Of a stretch of DNA of 64,000 nt, positions 44,103 through 52,745 are shown piece by piece. Source of the DNA: Streptantibioticus silvisoli (lineage in GTDB: Bacteria > Actinomycetota > Actinomycetes > Streptomycetales > Streptomycetaceae). Positions within the stretch are counted from its first letter, which is position 1; each line of letters starts with the position of its first letter. The position numbers were made by a program, and so were the translations under genes. The notes under the pieces were generated by a model. That model did no database searches and was not told the DNA's origin. It was given only the letters and a program-made list of their open reading frames with translations. The DNA lies in assembly GCF_027947535.2 (NCBI RefSeq), contig NZ_JAAGKO020000023.1, forward strand, positions 60,484 through 124,483, read 5' to 3'.

Positions 44103-44236
44103 CGCACGGCTGCCGACCGACGTGACGCCCGCCCGACGCCCGCCTGCGGCACGGCAGTTCGGCGGCGCCCGCCAACTCCTGCCGGCGGCGGCGGAGTTCG
44201 GCGGGGGCGCTCAACGCCCGTTCGCGGCGGGTGACT

Positions 44237-45397
44237 TCAGCGGCGGACGCAGCGCAGGACGACGAACTTCGGGTCGCCGGCGATCAGGTCGCAGTTGCCG
44301 AAGACGCGGCGCAGCAACGTGTGGTAGCCCAGGTGGCGGTTGCCGACGACCCACAACTCACCGCCGGGACGCAATACTTCGCGGGCACCGGTGAACATCC
44401 GGCGGGCGGTGGCGTCGGTGGTCGCCTGATGGCTGTGGAACGGCGGGTTGTTGAGGACCAGGTCGGCGCTGCCGGGTGCCAGCCCCGCCGGTCCGTCGCC
44501 GGCCAGGAAGTCGGCGCGGGCGCCGGCCGGCGCGTTCGCGCGGAACGTCGCCTCGGCCGAGGCCAGCGCCTGGAACGACTCGTCGGTGAACGTCAGCCGG
44601 GCCTGCGGGTTGCCGAGGGCGGCGGCCAGGCCGACGACCCCGTTGCCGCAGCCGAGGTCGACGACGTGTTCCGGGCCGTCGCGGCGCGGCAGGTGGCGCA
44701 GGAAGAACCGGGTGCCGATGTCGAGGCGTTCGGCGCAGAAGACGCCGGCGTGGTTGACGACGGTGGCCCCGGCCGGCCCGCCGGTGTCGGCGGGCAGCGT
44801 CCAGCGCAACGGCCACGGGTTGGCGCCGGTCCAGGTGGCGGCCGGGGCCGGGGTGGCGCTGATGAGGCGGGCCTTGCGCCAGGCGAGGCTGGTGCGGGTG
44901 GGCCCGACGAGGCGTTCGAAGAGCTTGAGGGTGGAGGTGTGGATCTCCTTGGCCATGCCGGTGCCCAGTACGACGGTGCCGGGACGCAGCGCGGGCGCCA
45001 GCCGGTGCAGCTGGTCCTCCAGCAGCGCCAGGCTCTTGGGCACCCGCACCAGCAGCGCGTCGATCCGCTCCGGCGGCGGGTCCTGCGTGGTGAGCACCCG
45101 GACCGCGCCGGCGTCGAGCGCGTTGCGTTCCAGGTTGTCCCCGGTCGCGCGCCGGGCCAGCCAGGAGTCGGTGACCAGCGTCGGCCGGTGCTCGGCGAGC
45201 GCCGTGGACAGCGCGCCCCAGCGGTCCCCGAGGACGACGATCCGGCCGCCGAGCTCGACCGCCGCCTCGCCGTCCGTTCCGGCCAGCCGGCGCAACAGGT
45301 ACTCGTCCGCCGCGTCCCACGCCCGCAACTGGTCACGCGGGTCGTACGGGAAACGGGCCAGATCCAGCTCACGCCACGGCGTCGTCAAACGATTCAT
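44237..45397 (-). CDS. rlmG: 23S rRNA guanine-N2 methyltransferase RlmG
   Basis: The 386-residue protein has the duplicated layout of RlmG/RsmC: a degenerate N-terminal methyltransferase-like domain, then a catalytic one with VVDLGCGNGVVGLAAALG (motif I) and VLNNPPFHSH (NPPF, motif IV, the mark of N2-guanine/adenine methylation). It would methylate G1835-type positions in 23S rRNA. A small-subunit enzyme of the same group (RsmC) is the alternative. It stands alone, transcribed leftwards. Confidence 0.88.
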   Translation of the reverse strand: MNRLTTPWRELDLARFPYDPRDQLRAWDAADEYLLRRLAGTDGEAAVELGGRIVVLGDRWGALSTALAEHRPTLVTDSWLARRATGDNLERNALDAGAVRVLTTQDPPPERIDALLVRVPKSLALLEDQLHRLAPALRPGTVVLGTGMAKEIHTSTLKLFERLVGPTRTSLAWRKARLISATPAPAATWTGANPWPLRWTLPADTGGPAGATVVNHAGVFCAERLDIGTRFFLRHLPRRDGPEHVVDLGCGNGVVGLAAALGNPQARLTFTDESFQALASAEATFRANAPAGARADFLAGDGPAGLAPGSADLVLNNPPFHSHQATTDATARRMFTGAREVLRPGGELWVVGNRHLGYHTLLRRVFGNCDLIAGDPKFVVLRCVRR

Positions 45398-45771
45398 CGT
45401 CCGGCCAGGCTAGCCGAGCCCGCCGCCCGGCCCCGCACCAACGGAGGAGATGCCGGTGCGGGACGGCGGACGGACCGGCACCGGACGGCCCCGGGCGCGT
45501 TCCCCCCGACCCCGTTGAGGCCACGGCACCGGGCCCCAACGGCCTTCGCCGGGAGCCGGATCGGCGGCCGGAGAGCGACGGCCGGGCCCGAGCCGCCGTC
45601 GGGGCGTGCGCGGCGGTCCGGCGTGGGCGAGATCCGGCGCTCCTCCCCCCGCCACGTCACCCGGAACGGCCGCGAAGCCGGCCCCGGCCACCCTGCGGTC
45701 ATGGTCAAGGAGCACGGCCCGGTCCCGTTCCGAGCCACGACGCGAACCGGCCCCGGGACGCCGGCTCCTGG
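45398..45771. other. gene-free gap
   Basis: I see no gene in 374 bases between two minus-strand genes. The composition is uniformly GC-rich with scattered CGGCCGG-type palindromes. The end nearest 45397 must carry the rlmG promoter, but no clear elements are visible. Confidence 0.4.
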
Positions 45772-46329
45772 TCAGCGAACCTGGTCGCTCTTCGGCCCGA
45801 TGCCTTCGGTCCTGGTCGCGGTGCCGTCCGGGGCGAACGAGTGGTGGAAGGTGAAGGCGTGCGGCGCGGAGCCGTGGTCGTGGAGGTGCTCCAGCCGGAA
45901 AACCCCGTCCTGCCAGGTGGGCACCACGCCGTCGGAGACCCACCAGAACACGTACCCCGGGCGTCCCGTCCGGTCGAACCAGTCGTAACGCCTGTTCAGC
46001 GCCGCACGGTGCGGACCGGTGTGGACGGCGTCGAAGGCGGAGTGCGGGTCGGTCCAGAGTGAGAGGGTCGCGGCCAGGGCGATGGTCTCCACCGTCCGGC
46101 CCTTGCCGTACCAGGCCGGTACGGCGAACGCCCCCCACGCACCCCAGTCCAGGTCGAACAGTGTGCCCCGGCCGCCGTCCGCCGCTTCGGCGCGGGCGAG
46201 GAATCCGGGATGCCGGCCGATCTGCCGGTAGACGGCCTCGCCGCTGTCGTGGAATGCGCGCGTGAGGGGTGCGGGATCGGCGAGAGGTGACTTCAGGACG
46301 CCGAATGTGTACAGAGCAAGATGAGGCAT
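45772..46329 (-). CDS. DUF3291-like protein
   Basis: The 185-residue protein starts MPHLALYTFGVLKSP and has a Trp-rich middle (LDWGAWGAFAVPAWYGKG, RRYDWFDRTGRPGYVFWWV), which recalls DUF3291 proteins of dimeric alpha/beta-barrel fold. ATG 46329 with GGGAGAG upstream was chosen over a longer frame. No signal peptide. Function unknown. Upstream lies a 280-base non-coding stretch and the 8-bp repeat. Confidence 0.8.
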   Translation of the reverse strand: MPHLALYTFGVLKSPLADPAPLTRAFHDSGEAVYRQIGRHPGFLARAEAADGGRGTLFDLDWGAWGAFAVPAWYGKGRTVETIALAATLSLWTDPHSAFDAVHTGPHRAALNRRYDWFDRTGRPGYVFWWVSDGVVPTWQDGVFRLEHLHDHGSAPHAFTFHHSFAPDGTATRTEGIGPKSDQVR

Positions 46330-46609
46330 GCGCGTCTCTCCCTGGTCGGGGGCGCCTGGTGCGGATCCGGTGCGGTGGCTTCGCGTGGGGGCGAGGATGC
46401 GTGGGGCGTGGCCGACTCGCCCCTTCACGGCCGGCCCGGCCCGACGGAACCCCGGCGCGACCGCGGTCGACCGCCGGGGACCAGGTGAAGGTAGCCGCCG
46501 CCGCGGGCCCTGTCGAAGTTGCGTTTTCCCAGCCCGAGTGGCCTGTCCGAGTGGCCTGTTGAGCAGGTCCTCGCGGGAGCCGGGGCGGCACCGCCAGCAC
46601 CCCGGAGCC

Positions 46610-46737
46610 GTGACGCCGTGACGCCGTGACGCCGTGACGCCGTGACGCCGTGACGCCGTGACGCCGTGACGCCGTGACGCCGTGACGCCGTGACGCCGTG
46701 ACGCCGTGACGCCGTGACGCCGTGACGCCGTGACGCC
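46610..46737. repeat. 16 perfect copies of an 8-bp repeat
   Basis: GTGACGCC is repeated exactly 16 times (128 bases) without a mismatch, ending 9 bases from the tetR stop codon. A perfect array implies recent expansion by replication slippage. It lies in the 3' region of tetR mRNA and upstream of the DUF3291-like gene. Each unit carries GTGACG, and the array can also be read as overlapping CGTGACG half-sites. Confidence 0.95.
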
Positions 46738-46746
46738 GCTAAAGGC

Positions 46747-47301
46747 CTACCGCAGGCCGCGGACCGCCAGGTCGAGTACCCGGCGGGCCTGGCGGTCGCC
46801 GGTGTCTCCCGGTGCGGTGCTCCACAGGAAGCCCATCAGCAGCAGCACGTCGGCGGGTTCGAGTCCCGGGCGTACGTCGCCGGCGTCCTGGCAGGCCCGC
46901 AGCAGGACGCCGACGGCCCCGGTGACCGGCTCGTACGTCTCGCCGACCGCCTGCTGCGCCGCGGCCGTCCGGAGCGCGTCGCCCAGACCGTGCTTGACCC
47001 GCACGAAGTCGGCGAGGCGCAGGAACCACCCGCGCAGCGCCTCCAGCGGCGGGTGCTCGTCCAGCATGCCGGGGACCGCCGCCACCAGCGACTGCACCTC
47101 CTGCCGGTACACGGCCAGGATGAGGTCCTCCCGGGTCGGGAAGTGGCGGTACAGCGTGCCCGCGCCGACGCCGGCGAGGCGGGCGACCGCGTTGAGCGAG
47201 ACCCGGGGGTCCTCGGCGAACGCCGCGTAGGCGACGCCCAGGATGCGCTCGCGGTTGAGCACCGCGTCGGCGCGGGTGGCGGGGGTCCGGTGCCCGGTCA
47301 C
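46747..47301 (-). CDS. TetR family transcriptional regulator
   Basis: The 184-residue protein has an N-terminal TetR helix-turn-helix: RERILGVAYAAFAEDPRVSLNAVARLAGVGAGTLYRHFPTRE, with the conserved G-TLYRHF. The C-terminal ligand domain is unassigned. GTG 47301 follows GAGGAGGACC. No obvious target stands divergently next to it; it may act on the downstream DUF3291-like gene. Confidence 0.92.
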   Translation of the reverse strand: MTGHRTPATRADAVLNRERILGVAYAAFAEDPRVSLNAVARLAGVGAGTLYRHFPTREDLILAVYRQEVQSLVAAVPGMLDEHPPLEALRGWFLRLADFVRVKHGLGDALRTAAAQQAVGETYEPVTGAVGVLLRACQDAGDVRPGLEPADVLLLMGFLWSTAPGDTGDRQARRVLDLAVRGLR

Positions 47302-47438
47302 GGTCCTCCTCGCATGTCACGACGGCCGGCGGCGCGCTCCGGCCACGCCCTCAGCGGTACCCGGCGTTCCTCAACGGCCCCCGGCACCGGAGAACTCTCC
47401 GGTAAGGCTGATCAGTGTAGGAGACTTCAGGGACTGCC

Positions 47439-48197
47439 TCAAGCCCGGCCCGCCCCGCCACCGGCGCGCGCCGCGCCGCCCGCCACCGCGTCGTCCGCCA
47501 CCGCGCCGCCCGCCGCCGCGCCGCCCGCCGCAGCGGCCTCGCCACCGCCCGCCGCCGCTCCACCCGCCACCGCAGCCTCACCGCCGCCCGTCGCGCCGCC
47601 CGGCACACCGTCCGCCACCTCACCCACGCCGCCCCCGGTCTCGCGGGCGCCGGCCTCCCCGCCCCCGGTCTCGCCGACCCCAACCTCCCCGCCCGTCGCG
47701 AGGCGGTTCTCGCTGAACGCGACCGTCAGCTCGTCGAGCGGGACGTCGTGGCCGGCCTCGCAGCGGACCTCGACGTGGACCGGGGCGCCGCAGTCGTGGT
47801 GCGTCAGGTCCATGGGCGGGCCGGCGGGACCGGCCAGGTGGCGGTCGCCGAACTGCATGAGGGCCAGCGAGACCGGCAGCAGGTCGCGGCCGCGTTCGGT
47901 GAGCACGTATTCGTGGCGGGTGCGGTGGCCGGGCTCGCGGTAGGGGCGGCGTTCCAGCGCGCCGACCGCGACCAGCTCGCGCAGCCGGGCGGCGGCGACG
48001 GACTCGGTGACGCCGACCCGGCGGGCGAAGTCGTCGAAGCGGCGGGTGCCGTAGAACGCCTCGCGCAGCAGGAGCTGGGCGGGACGGTTGCCGACGGCCC
48101 GCAGGGCGCGGTCGATGGAACAGCGGTTCAGCGTCCAGCTGTCCCGGGCGGCGAGCGGACCCTCCAGGCGGGCGCTGGGCGCGTTCTCGGTGGACAT
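47439..48197 (-). CDS. HxlR family regulator with long Gly/Ala-rich tail
   Basis: The first ~165 of 252 residues are an HxlR winged-helix protein (WTLNRCSIDRALRAVGNRP, FDDFARRVGVTESVAAARLREL, YREPGHRTRHEYVLTERG) with a HHDCGAPV...CEAGH cysteine region. The final ~85 residues consist of Gly/Ala/Glu repeats (GGAAAGG, ETGGG), encoded by a repetitive GCCGCC tract, a likely disordered tail. It is divergent from the MFS exporter 56 bases away and most likely its regulator. Confidence 0.88.
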   Translation of the reverse strand: MSTENAPSARLEGPLAARDSWTLNRCSIDRALRAVGNRPAQLLLREAFYGTRRFDDFARRVGVTESVAAARLRELVAVGALERRPYREPGHRTRHEYVLTERGRDLLPVSLALMQFGDRHLAGPAGPPMDLTHHDCGAPVHVEVRCEAGHDVPLDELTVAFSENRLATGGEVGVGETGGGEAGARETGGGVGEVADGVPGGATGGGEAAVAGGAAAGGGEAAAAGGAAAGGAVADDAVAGGAARAGGGAGRA

Positions 48198-48229
48198 GAC
48201 CCCATCCTACTCTGGCTTGCCGAAACCGA

Positions 48230-48253
48230 AGTCAGCTGGCTACCGTTCTGACT
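48230..48253. promoter_or_regulatory. candidate operator AGTCAG-N12-CTGACT at the MFS start
   Basis: An inverted repeat with 6-bp arms ends directly at the ATG of the efflux gene (48254), within the 56-base gap shared with the HxlR gene. HxlR dimers bind such short dyads. There is no Shine-Dalgarno sequence before 48254, so the exporter mRNA may be leaderless with the promoter overlapping this dyad. Confidence 0.45.
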
Positions 48254-49690
48254 ATGGAAATATCAAGTCAGCGGGACCGGGCCTCCTGGCTCCTGCCGGT
48301 GCTGTGCGTCTCGGCGTTCATGGCGAACCTGGACCTGTTCATCGTCAACGTGGCCTTCGGCGCCATCGGCCGTACGTTCAGCGGGAGTTCGCTGGCGCAC
48401 CTGAGCTGGGTGCTGAACGTCTACGCGATCTTGTACGCGGCGCTGCTGGTCCCGCTGGGGCGGCTGTCGGACCGGTTCGGACAGAAGGCCGGCTTCCTGG
48501 CGGGGCTGGCGCTGTTCACCGTGGGCAGCGCGGCGTGCGCGGTGGCCCCCGGGCTGTGGGCGCTGGTGGCGTTCCGCGGGGTGCAGGCGGTGGGCGCGGC
48601 GGCGATGACGCCGACCAGCCTGGGCCTGCTGCTGACCGCCACGCCGGCACCGCGCCGGGTGCGGGCGGTGCGGATCTGGGCGGCCACCGGCGGGCTCGCG
48701 GCGGCGGCCGGTCCGGTGGCCGGCGGGCTGCTGGTGGAGGCGTCCTGGCGCTGGGTGTTTCTGGTCAACGTGCCGATCGGCGTCGCCCCCCTGCTGCTGG
48801 CGGTGCGCTGCCTGCCCGACACCCGGCACGATCGGGCGGCGACGTGGCCGGACCTGCTGGGCGGTGTGATCGCCGTGATCGCGATCGGCTCGCTGGCGCT
48901 GGCCCTGGTGCAGGGCTCCTCGTGGGGCTGGTCGAGCGGCAAGGTGATCGCGGCGCTGGCGGTGGCCGTCGCCGGCACGGCCCTCTTCCGGTACCGCTCG
49001 CTGCGGCATCCGGCGCCGGTGGTGGAGCCCGCGCTGCTGCGGGTGCGGACCTTCCGGTGGTCGAACCTGACCGCCCTGGCGTTCAACTCCGCGTTCGCGG
49101 CCGGGCTGCTGGCGAACATCCTGTGGCTCCAGGACGTCTGGCACTACTCCGCGCTGCGCACCGGGCTGGCCGTCGCGCCGGGCCCGTTGATGGTGCCGCT
49201 GTTCGCCGCCGTCGGGCAGCGGCTGGCCCGGCGGATCGGTGCGGGGTGGACGACCGCGCTGGGCTCGACGCTGTTCGCGGCCGGCACGGTGCTGCTGATC
49301 CTCAGCCTGGGGGAACGTTCGCACTACGTTGCCGAGGCGTTGCCCGGCTGGCTGGTCACCGGTGTCGCGGTGGGCCTGGCGCTGCCGACCATCCTGTCGT
49401 CGGCCACGGTCGACCTGCCGGCGGCCCGCAGTGCGACCGGCAGCGCGGTGGTCAACATGGCCCGGCAGATCGGCACGGTGCTCGGCGTCAGCACGCTGAT
49501 CGCGCTGGTCGGCCCGGCCCACGGCTACCCGGCGCTGCACACCGCGTTCACCGAGGCCCGCTGGCTGGTGGCGGGCCTGGCACTGCTCGGGGCGCTCACC
49601 GCGATCCGGATGAACACCGCACCGCCCGCGCCCCCCGGCCACCACGAGCCCCGCACGGCACCGGTGCGCAGGGCGGCGGGGGTGGAGTAG
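48254..49690 (+). CDS. MFS drug exporter, DHA2 (14-helix) type
   Basis: The 478-residue protein has about 14 helices. Motif A is seen as PLGRLSDRFGQKAG, motif C-like AAAAGPVAGGLL after helix 5, and the N-terminal NLDLFIVNVA of DHA2 exporters (EmrB/QacA group). It would export lipophilic compounds by proton antiport. Adjacent divergent HxlR regulator suggests inducible resistance. ATG 48254 without ribosome binding site. Confidence 0.92.
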   Translation: MEISSQRDRASWLLPVLCVSAFMANLDLFIVNVAFGAIGRTFSGSSLAHLSWVLNVYAILYAALLVPLGRLSDRFGQKAGFLAGLALFTVGSAACAVAPGLWALVAFRGVQAVGAAAMTPTSLGLLLTATPAPRRVRAVRIWAATGGLAAAAGPVAGGLLVEASWRWVFLVNVPIGVAPLLLAVRCLPDTRHDRAATWPDLLGGVIAVIAIGSLALALVQGSSWGWSSGKVIAALAVAVAGTALFRYRSLRHPAPVVEPALLRVRTFRWSNLTALAFNSAFAAGLLANILWLQDVWHYSALRTGLAVAPGPLMVPLFAAVGQRLARRIGAGWTTALGSTLFAAGTVLLILSLGERSHYVAEALPGWLVTGVAVGLALPTILSSATVDLPAARSATGSAVVNMARQIGTVLGVSTLIALVGPAHGYPALHTAFTEARWLVAGLALLGALTAIRMNTAPPAPPGHHEPRTAPVRRAAGVE

Positions 49691-49897
49691 GTCGGGGTAC
49701 GTGCCGCGTAATGGCGTGACCGGACGCCGGCCTCGGTCGGATCCCGCAGCCGGCGCCAAGCCGTCACCTCGGATCAGTCCACGGTCTCCGGAGGTATCAC
49801 GCCGGGCGACAACGGTCCGCAGCGCACATCGCGTCGGCCGATGCCGTACTCAAGGAACCGGTGACATGGGGCCCTGGTGCATGAAGTCGCCGCCGGC

Positions 49898-50467
49898 TCA
49901 TGCCTGCCCTGAATCATGACTCACGGATGTTCGCCACGCATCGGAGCGGCGGAGGTTGGGGCCGTCGACCTTGGATCCGCCAGCCACATAAAGGGCCCAC
50001 CTCAACTCCTGGCAGCCGAAGAAGTCTTCGGCCTGACAGTCCACCCACACTGCCACCCGGGACGGTCCCGACCGCGTCAGGTCCCACCACTCCCAGCCCC
50101 TGGAATCATCCTCGGGATCGAATCGGAACAGCCAGTTCTGCGCCGACCATACGCCGGACCCGGGGAGACGCTGGAATTCATCGCTGCCAAGGCGGGCGAA
50201 CTCAGGAATATCACCGCTGCCCCCCTTCGAGACAGAGAGAAACCACCCGGGCACATCATCGACGGGGACCTCATCGTCCTCGAAATCATTCGTGGCACCC
50301 AGTTCGACAGCGGAGGAAAGCAGCGACCGGAGCCGCGCGACGTACTCCTCGACCTCCCCCGTCACCTCAACCGTGAACTCACCAAGGTAGGGCGGAACCT
50401 CCTCGACCTCAGGGCGTCGAAGAATGCGTCCGCATTCGACCAAAAGACTCTCTTTGCTGTGGTCCAC
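49898..50467 (-). CDS. unassigned acidic protein in an AT-richer islet (possible immunity protein)
   Basis: The 189-residue acidic product is rich in Trp, Asp and Glu (FEDDEVPVDDVPGWFLSV, NWLFRFDPEDDSRGWEWWDL). No signal or membrane segment. I do not recognise the family; compactness, acidity and base composition lower in GC than neighbours recall immunity proteins of polymorphic toxins, but that is speculative. GTG 50467 is preferred over a TTG further up because AAAGGTGA precedes it. That ribosome site contains the stop of the small gene upstream, so the two look coupled. Confidence 0.65.
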   Translation of the reverse strand: MDHSKESLLVECGRILRRPEVEEVPPYLGEFTVEVTGEVEEYVARLRSLLSSAVELGATNDFEDDEVPVDDVPGWFLSVSKGGSGDIPEFARLGSDEFQRLPGSGVWSAQNWLFRFDPEDDSRGWEWWDLTRSGPSRVAVWVDCQAEDFFGCQELRWALYVAGGSKVDGPNLRRSDAWRTSVSHDSGQA

Positions 50468-50474
50468 GTGGGAT

Positions 50475-50630
50475 TCACCTTTCTTCAACGATCCGACCGG
50501 ACCCAGGGATTATGGCACCCCTCAAAGAGTCCAGAAGATTTGCTGGAATTCCATAGAGGTCGTCACCTCTGGTCGGGTCGGAAATCTCTGGATAATGCTT
50601 GAGGAGCTCCCGCCATTCCTCGTCGGACAC
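50475..50630 (-). CDS. small 51-residue protein, coupled to the downstream acidic gene
   Basis: GTG at 50630 opens a 51-residue frame (SDEEWRELLKHYPEIS..., DLYGIPANLLDSLRG..., GRIVEER) that ends at 50475, seven bases before the next start. Its composition is that of a real soluble protein, unlike the other frames, and its AGG-TGA end forms the next ribosome site. A stop codon two codons upstream excludes a longer frame. It may be a complete small protein or the remnant C-terminus of a larger, truncated gene. Confidence 0.5.
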   Translation of the reverse strand: MSDEEWRELLKHYPEISDPTRGDDLYGIPANLLDSLRGAIIPGSGRIVEER

Positions 50631-51204
50631 GCAGGATCATCCGCGGTGCTGACTGGATCTCGGTCCGCACCGCTATAGGGGTACGGGCCAGTTCGAACCG
50701 GTCCTGAAGAAGTCGGGTCAGCCCTCGTAGCGGGTTGGTCGGCGTTTGAACAGGCGGAAGCAGGCAGAAGTCAGCTCGGCCACACATCGGTTCCTGCCCG
50801 AGCGAGAGCCGTAGGCCAGTCCGCGTGCGGCGCCGAAGGGCTTGTTGCCGTGCTTCGGAGCAGACTGCGGTAGTTGTCGAAGTCCTGGCCGAGGCCACGG
50901 AGTCCCCGTCCCGGCAGGACGGCGTCGAGCGGGGGTACGGGGCGGATGACGTCAGGGGAGAGCCCGATGTACCCCTCACGCTGAGGTCCGGGCAGGGAAA
51001 CAGTCGACCATGTCCGGCAAGCCCACGGCCCGTAGTTCGTTCAACGGAACCCGTTGCGAGGCGGGCCGGGCACGCGCCTCGGCCCGGCCGCGCGGCCGGC
51101 CACCGACCGACCGCCGACCCCGCTCCCGCCCCGGCCGGTGCACCGGAACGACCCGCCGCCTTCGGAAGCCGTCACGCAGGCAACGCCCCCCGCGCAACGC
51201 CCGG
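50631..51204. other. gene-free or decayed stretch
   Basis: 574 bases without a convincing gene. On the bottom strand, short stretches in different frames look protein-like (for example GLSPDVIRPVPPLDAVLPG around 50920 and KPFGAARGLAYGSRSGRNRC around 50810), interrupted by stops. This pattern suggests a decayed gene that I cannot name. The last ~130 bases toward 51204 are ordinary GC-rich spacer. Confidence 0.35.
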
Positions 51205-51498
51205 TCAGAACTCCCACGTCGTGTAGAAGTGCCGTTCGCGGTCCGTCAGTCGGGGCAGGGCGTCGGCGGCCACGTAGCGCTGGAAGTGTTCGGAGGCGGT
51301 GTGGGCCTGGAAGGCGGCCTCGTCGGTGTACTGCTCGTAGAGGAAGAAGACCTGGGGGTCCTGCGGGTCGCGGTGGGCGACGTACATCAGGTTGCCCGGT
51401 TCGGCGCGCGACGCCGTGGTCAGGGCTTCCAGGGCGGTGGCGACCGCCTCCTGCTCGCCGGGTTTCACGGTCCACTTCGCGGTGACGACGTACGCCAT
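51205..51498 (-). CDS. antibiotic biosynthesis monooxygenase (ABM) domain protein
   Basis: The 97-residue protein starts MAYVVTAKWTVKPGEQEAV and has EPGNLMYVAHRD and VFFLYEQYTDEAAFQAHTAS-HFQRYV, the pattern of ABM/YgiN-like dimeric ferredoxin-fold proteins. The conserved His in the AHTAS-EHF stretch is present. ABM proteins include cofactor-free monooxygenases and quinol-related enzymes; substrate unknown. ATG 51498 follows a G-rich site. Divergent from the Mut7-C gene. Confidence 0.9.
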   Translation of the reverse strand: MAYVVTAKWTVKPGEQEAVATALEALTTASRAEPGNLMYVAHRDPQDPQVFFLYEQYTDEAAFQAHTASEHFQRYVAADALPRLTDRERHFYTTWEF

Positions 51499-51766
51499 GC
51501 CCTGCCCCTGCCTGCTGAGGAATCGCGCTGCTTCGGTGCCGCCGGGACGGCCGGCGACCGGGCCATTGTGTCCGGTGCCGGGCTCACGTGGACAGCCCGC
51601 ACCGGTGAGCGCGGCGATCGGCCCGGCGCCGCTACGACGCGCAGCGCGGGCCCCGCTGCCGCCGACGGGCCCGGCCCCCGCGGGGCGTCCGGCGTGTCGG
51701 CGGTACCGCGGGGGAACGGCGGAAACGCGGTGGCCGCCGGCCTGCGGACCCGGGCATGCTGGCGCC

Positions 51767-52486
51767 GTGGACAGACCGGAGATCGTGATCAGCTTCAGCC
51801 CCGACCTGCACGTGTTCGTGGGCCGGGCGCACCGGGGCGGGGAGTCGGCGGTGCGCACCGACGGCGCGTCGTCACTGGGGCATGTGGTGGAGTCGCTGGG
51901 CGTGCCGCTGACGGAGGTCGGCGAACTGACCGTCGACGCGGTGGAGGCGCGGCCGTCGCACGTGCCGGCGGCCGGTGAGCGGATCGCGGTGCGCGGGGTG
52001 ACCCGGCCGCAGCGGCTGCCCGGGCCGGCGCGCTTCCTGCTCGACGTCCATCTGGGCACGCTGGCCCGGCGGTTGCGGCTGCTCGGCGTCGACGCGGCGT
52101 ACGAGAACCTGGACATCGGCGACGCCGCGCTGGCCGCCCGTTCCGCCGCCGAGGAACGCGTCATGCTCTCCCGCGACCGCGGCCTGCTGCACCGGCGCGA
52201 ACTGTGGGCCGGCGCCTACGTCTACAGCCACCGCCCCGAGGAGCAGCTCACCGACGTCCTGTCCCGGTTCACCCCGCCGCTGGCTCCCTGGACCCGCTGC
52301 ACCGCGTGCAACGGCGAACTGCGCGCCGCCACCAAGGAGTCCGTGCACACCGCACTCCGCGACGGCACCGAGCGCACCTACGACGTCTACGCCCGCTGCA
52401 CCGCCTGCGACCAGGTCTACTGGCGCGGCGCCCACCACGCCCGCCTCACCGCGATCGTCGACGACGCGATGCGGGCGTTCGGCTGA
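51767..52486 (+). CDS. Mut7-C RNase-domain protein with ubiquitin-like N-terminus
   Basis: The 239-residue protein has an N-terminal ubiquitin/ThiS-like half (~1-80) and a C-terminal Mut7-C PIN-like domain: FLLDVHLGTLARRLRLLGVDAAY, VMLSRDRGLLHRR (active-site acidic residues), and two cysteine pairs CTACNGEL and CTACDQVYW forming a zinc ribbon. Mut7-C domains are putative RNases; this two-domain type is common in actinomycetes and uncharacterised to my knowledge. GTG 51767 lacks a strong ribosome site. Confidence 0.87.
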   Translation: MDRPEIVISFSPDLHVFVGRAHRGGESAVRTDGASSLGHVVESLGVPLTEVGELTVDAVEARPSHVPAAGERIAVRGVTRPQRLPGPARFLLDVHLGTLARRLRLLGVDAAYENLDIGDAALAARSAAEERVMLSRDRGLLHRRELWAGAYVYSHRPEEQLTDVLSRFTPPLAPWTRCTACNGELRAATKESVHTALRDGTERTYDVYARCTACDQVYWRGAHHARLTAIVDDAMRAFG

Positions 52487-52662
52487 GGGAAGCGTTCGGC
52501 TGATGCGGGCGTCCGGCTGAAGGCGGCGTACGGCTGAGGGGACCCGGCGGGACCCGCGCCGAGGCCGCCGCACCACCCGCCCCGGCGCCGCCCGTGCCAC
52601 CGACCGCGCCGGCGCGGCGGACCGGCGGACCCGGGAGGCCCGACGCATCGCAACCGTGAAAG

Positions 52663-52735
52663 CCCGAGGGCCGGCGCCCCGCGCGCCGGCCCTCGGGAGC
52701 GGTGGGGACGGCGGGTCCCTGGAAAGCCCGCCGTC
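52663..52735. terminator. two tandem terminator hairpins between convergent genes
   Basis: The first hairpin has a 14-bp perfect stem (52663-52676 with 52684-52697, arm CCCGAGGGCCGGCG) and a 7-base loop. The second has a 9-bp stem (GACGGCGGG at 52707-52715 with 52727-52735). They lie between the Mut7-C gene and the phospholipase-D-like gene and can act in both directions. Confidence 0.75.
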
Positions 52736-52745
52736 ACCGGGTGGC

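Noticed and set aside
44103..44236. Possible terminator GTTCGGCGG...CCGCCAAC after the DUF4126-like gene
   Set aside because: The stem needs a bulge and competes with other GC-rich pairings, so it is not reliable enough to list.
49916..50602. A 228-codon plus-strand frame opposite the acidic protein gene
   Set aside because: The bottom strand has the better ribosome site, coupling and protein-like composition; the top frame looks like its antisense shadow.
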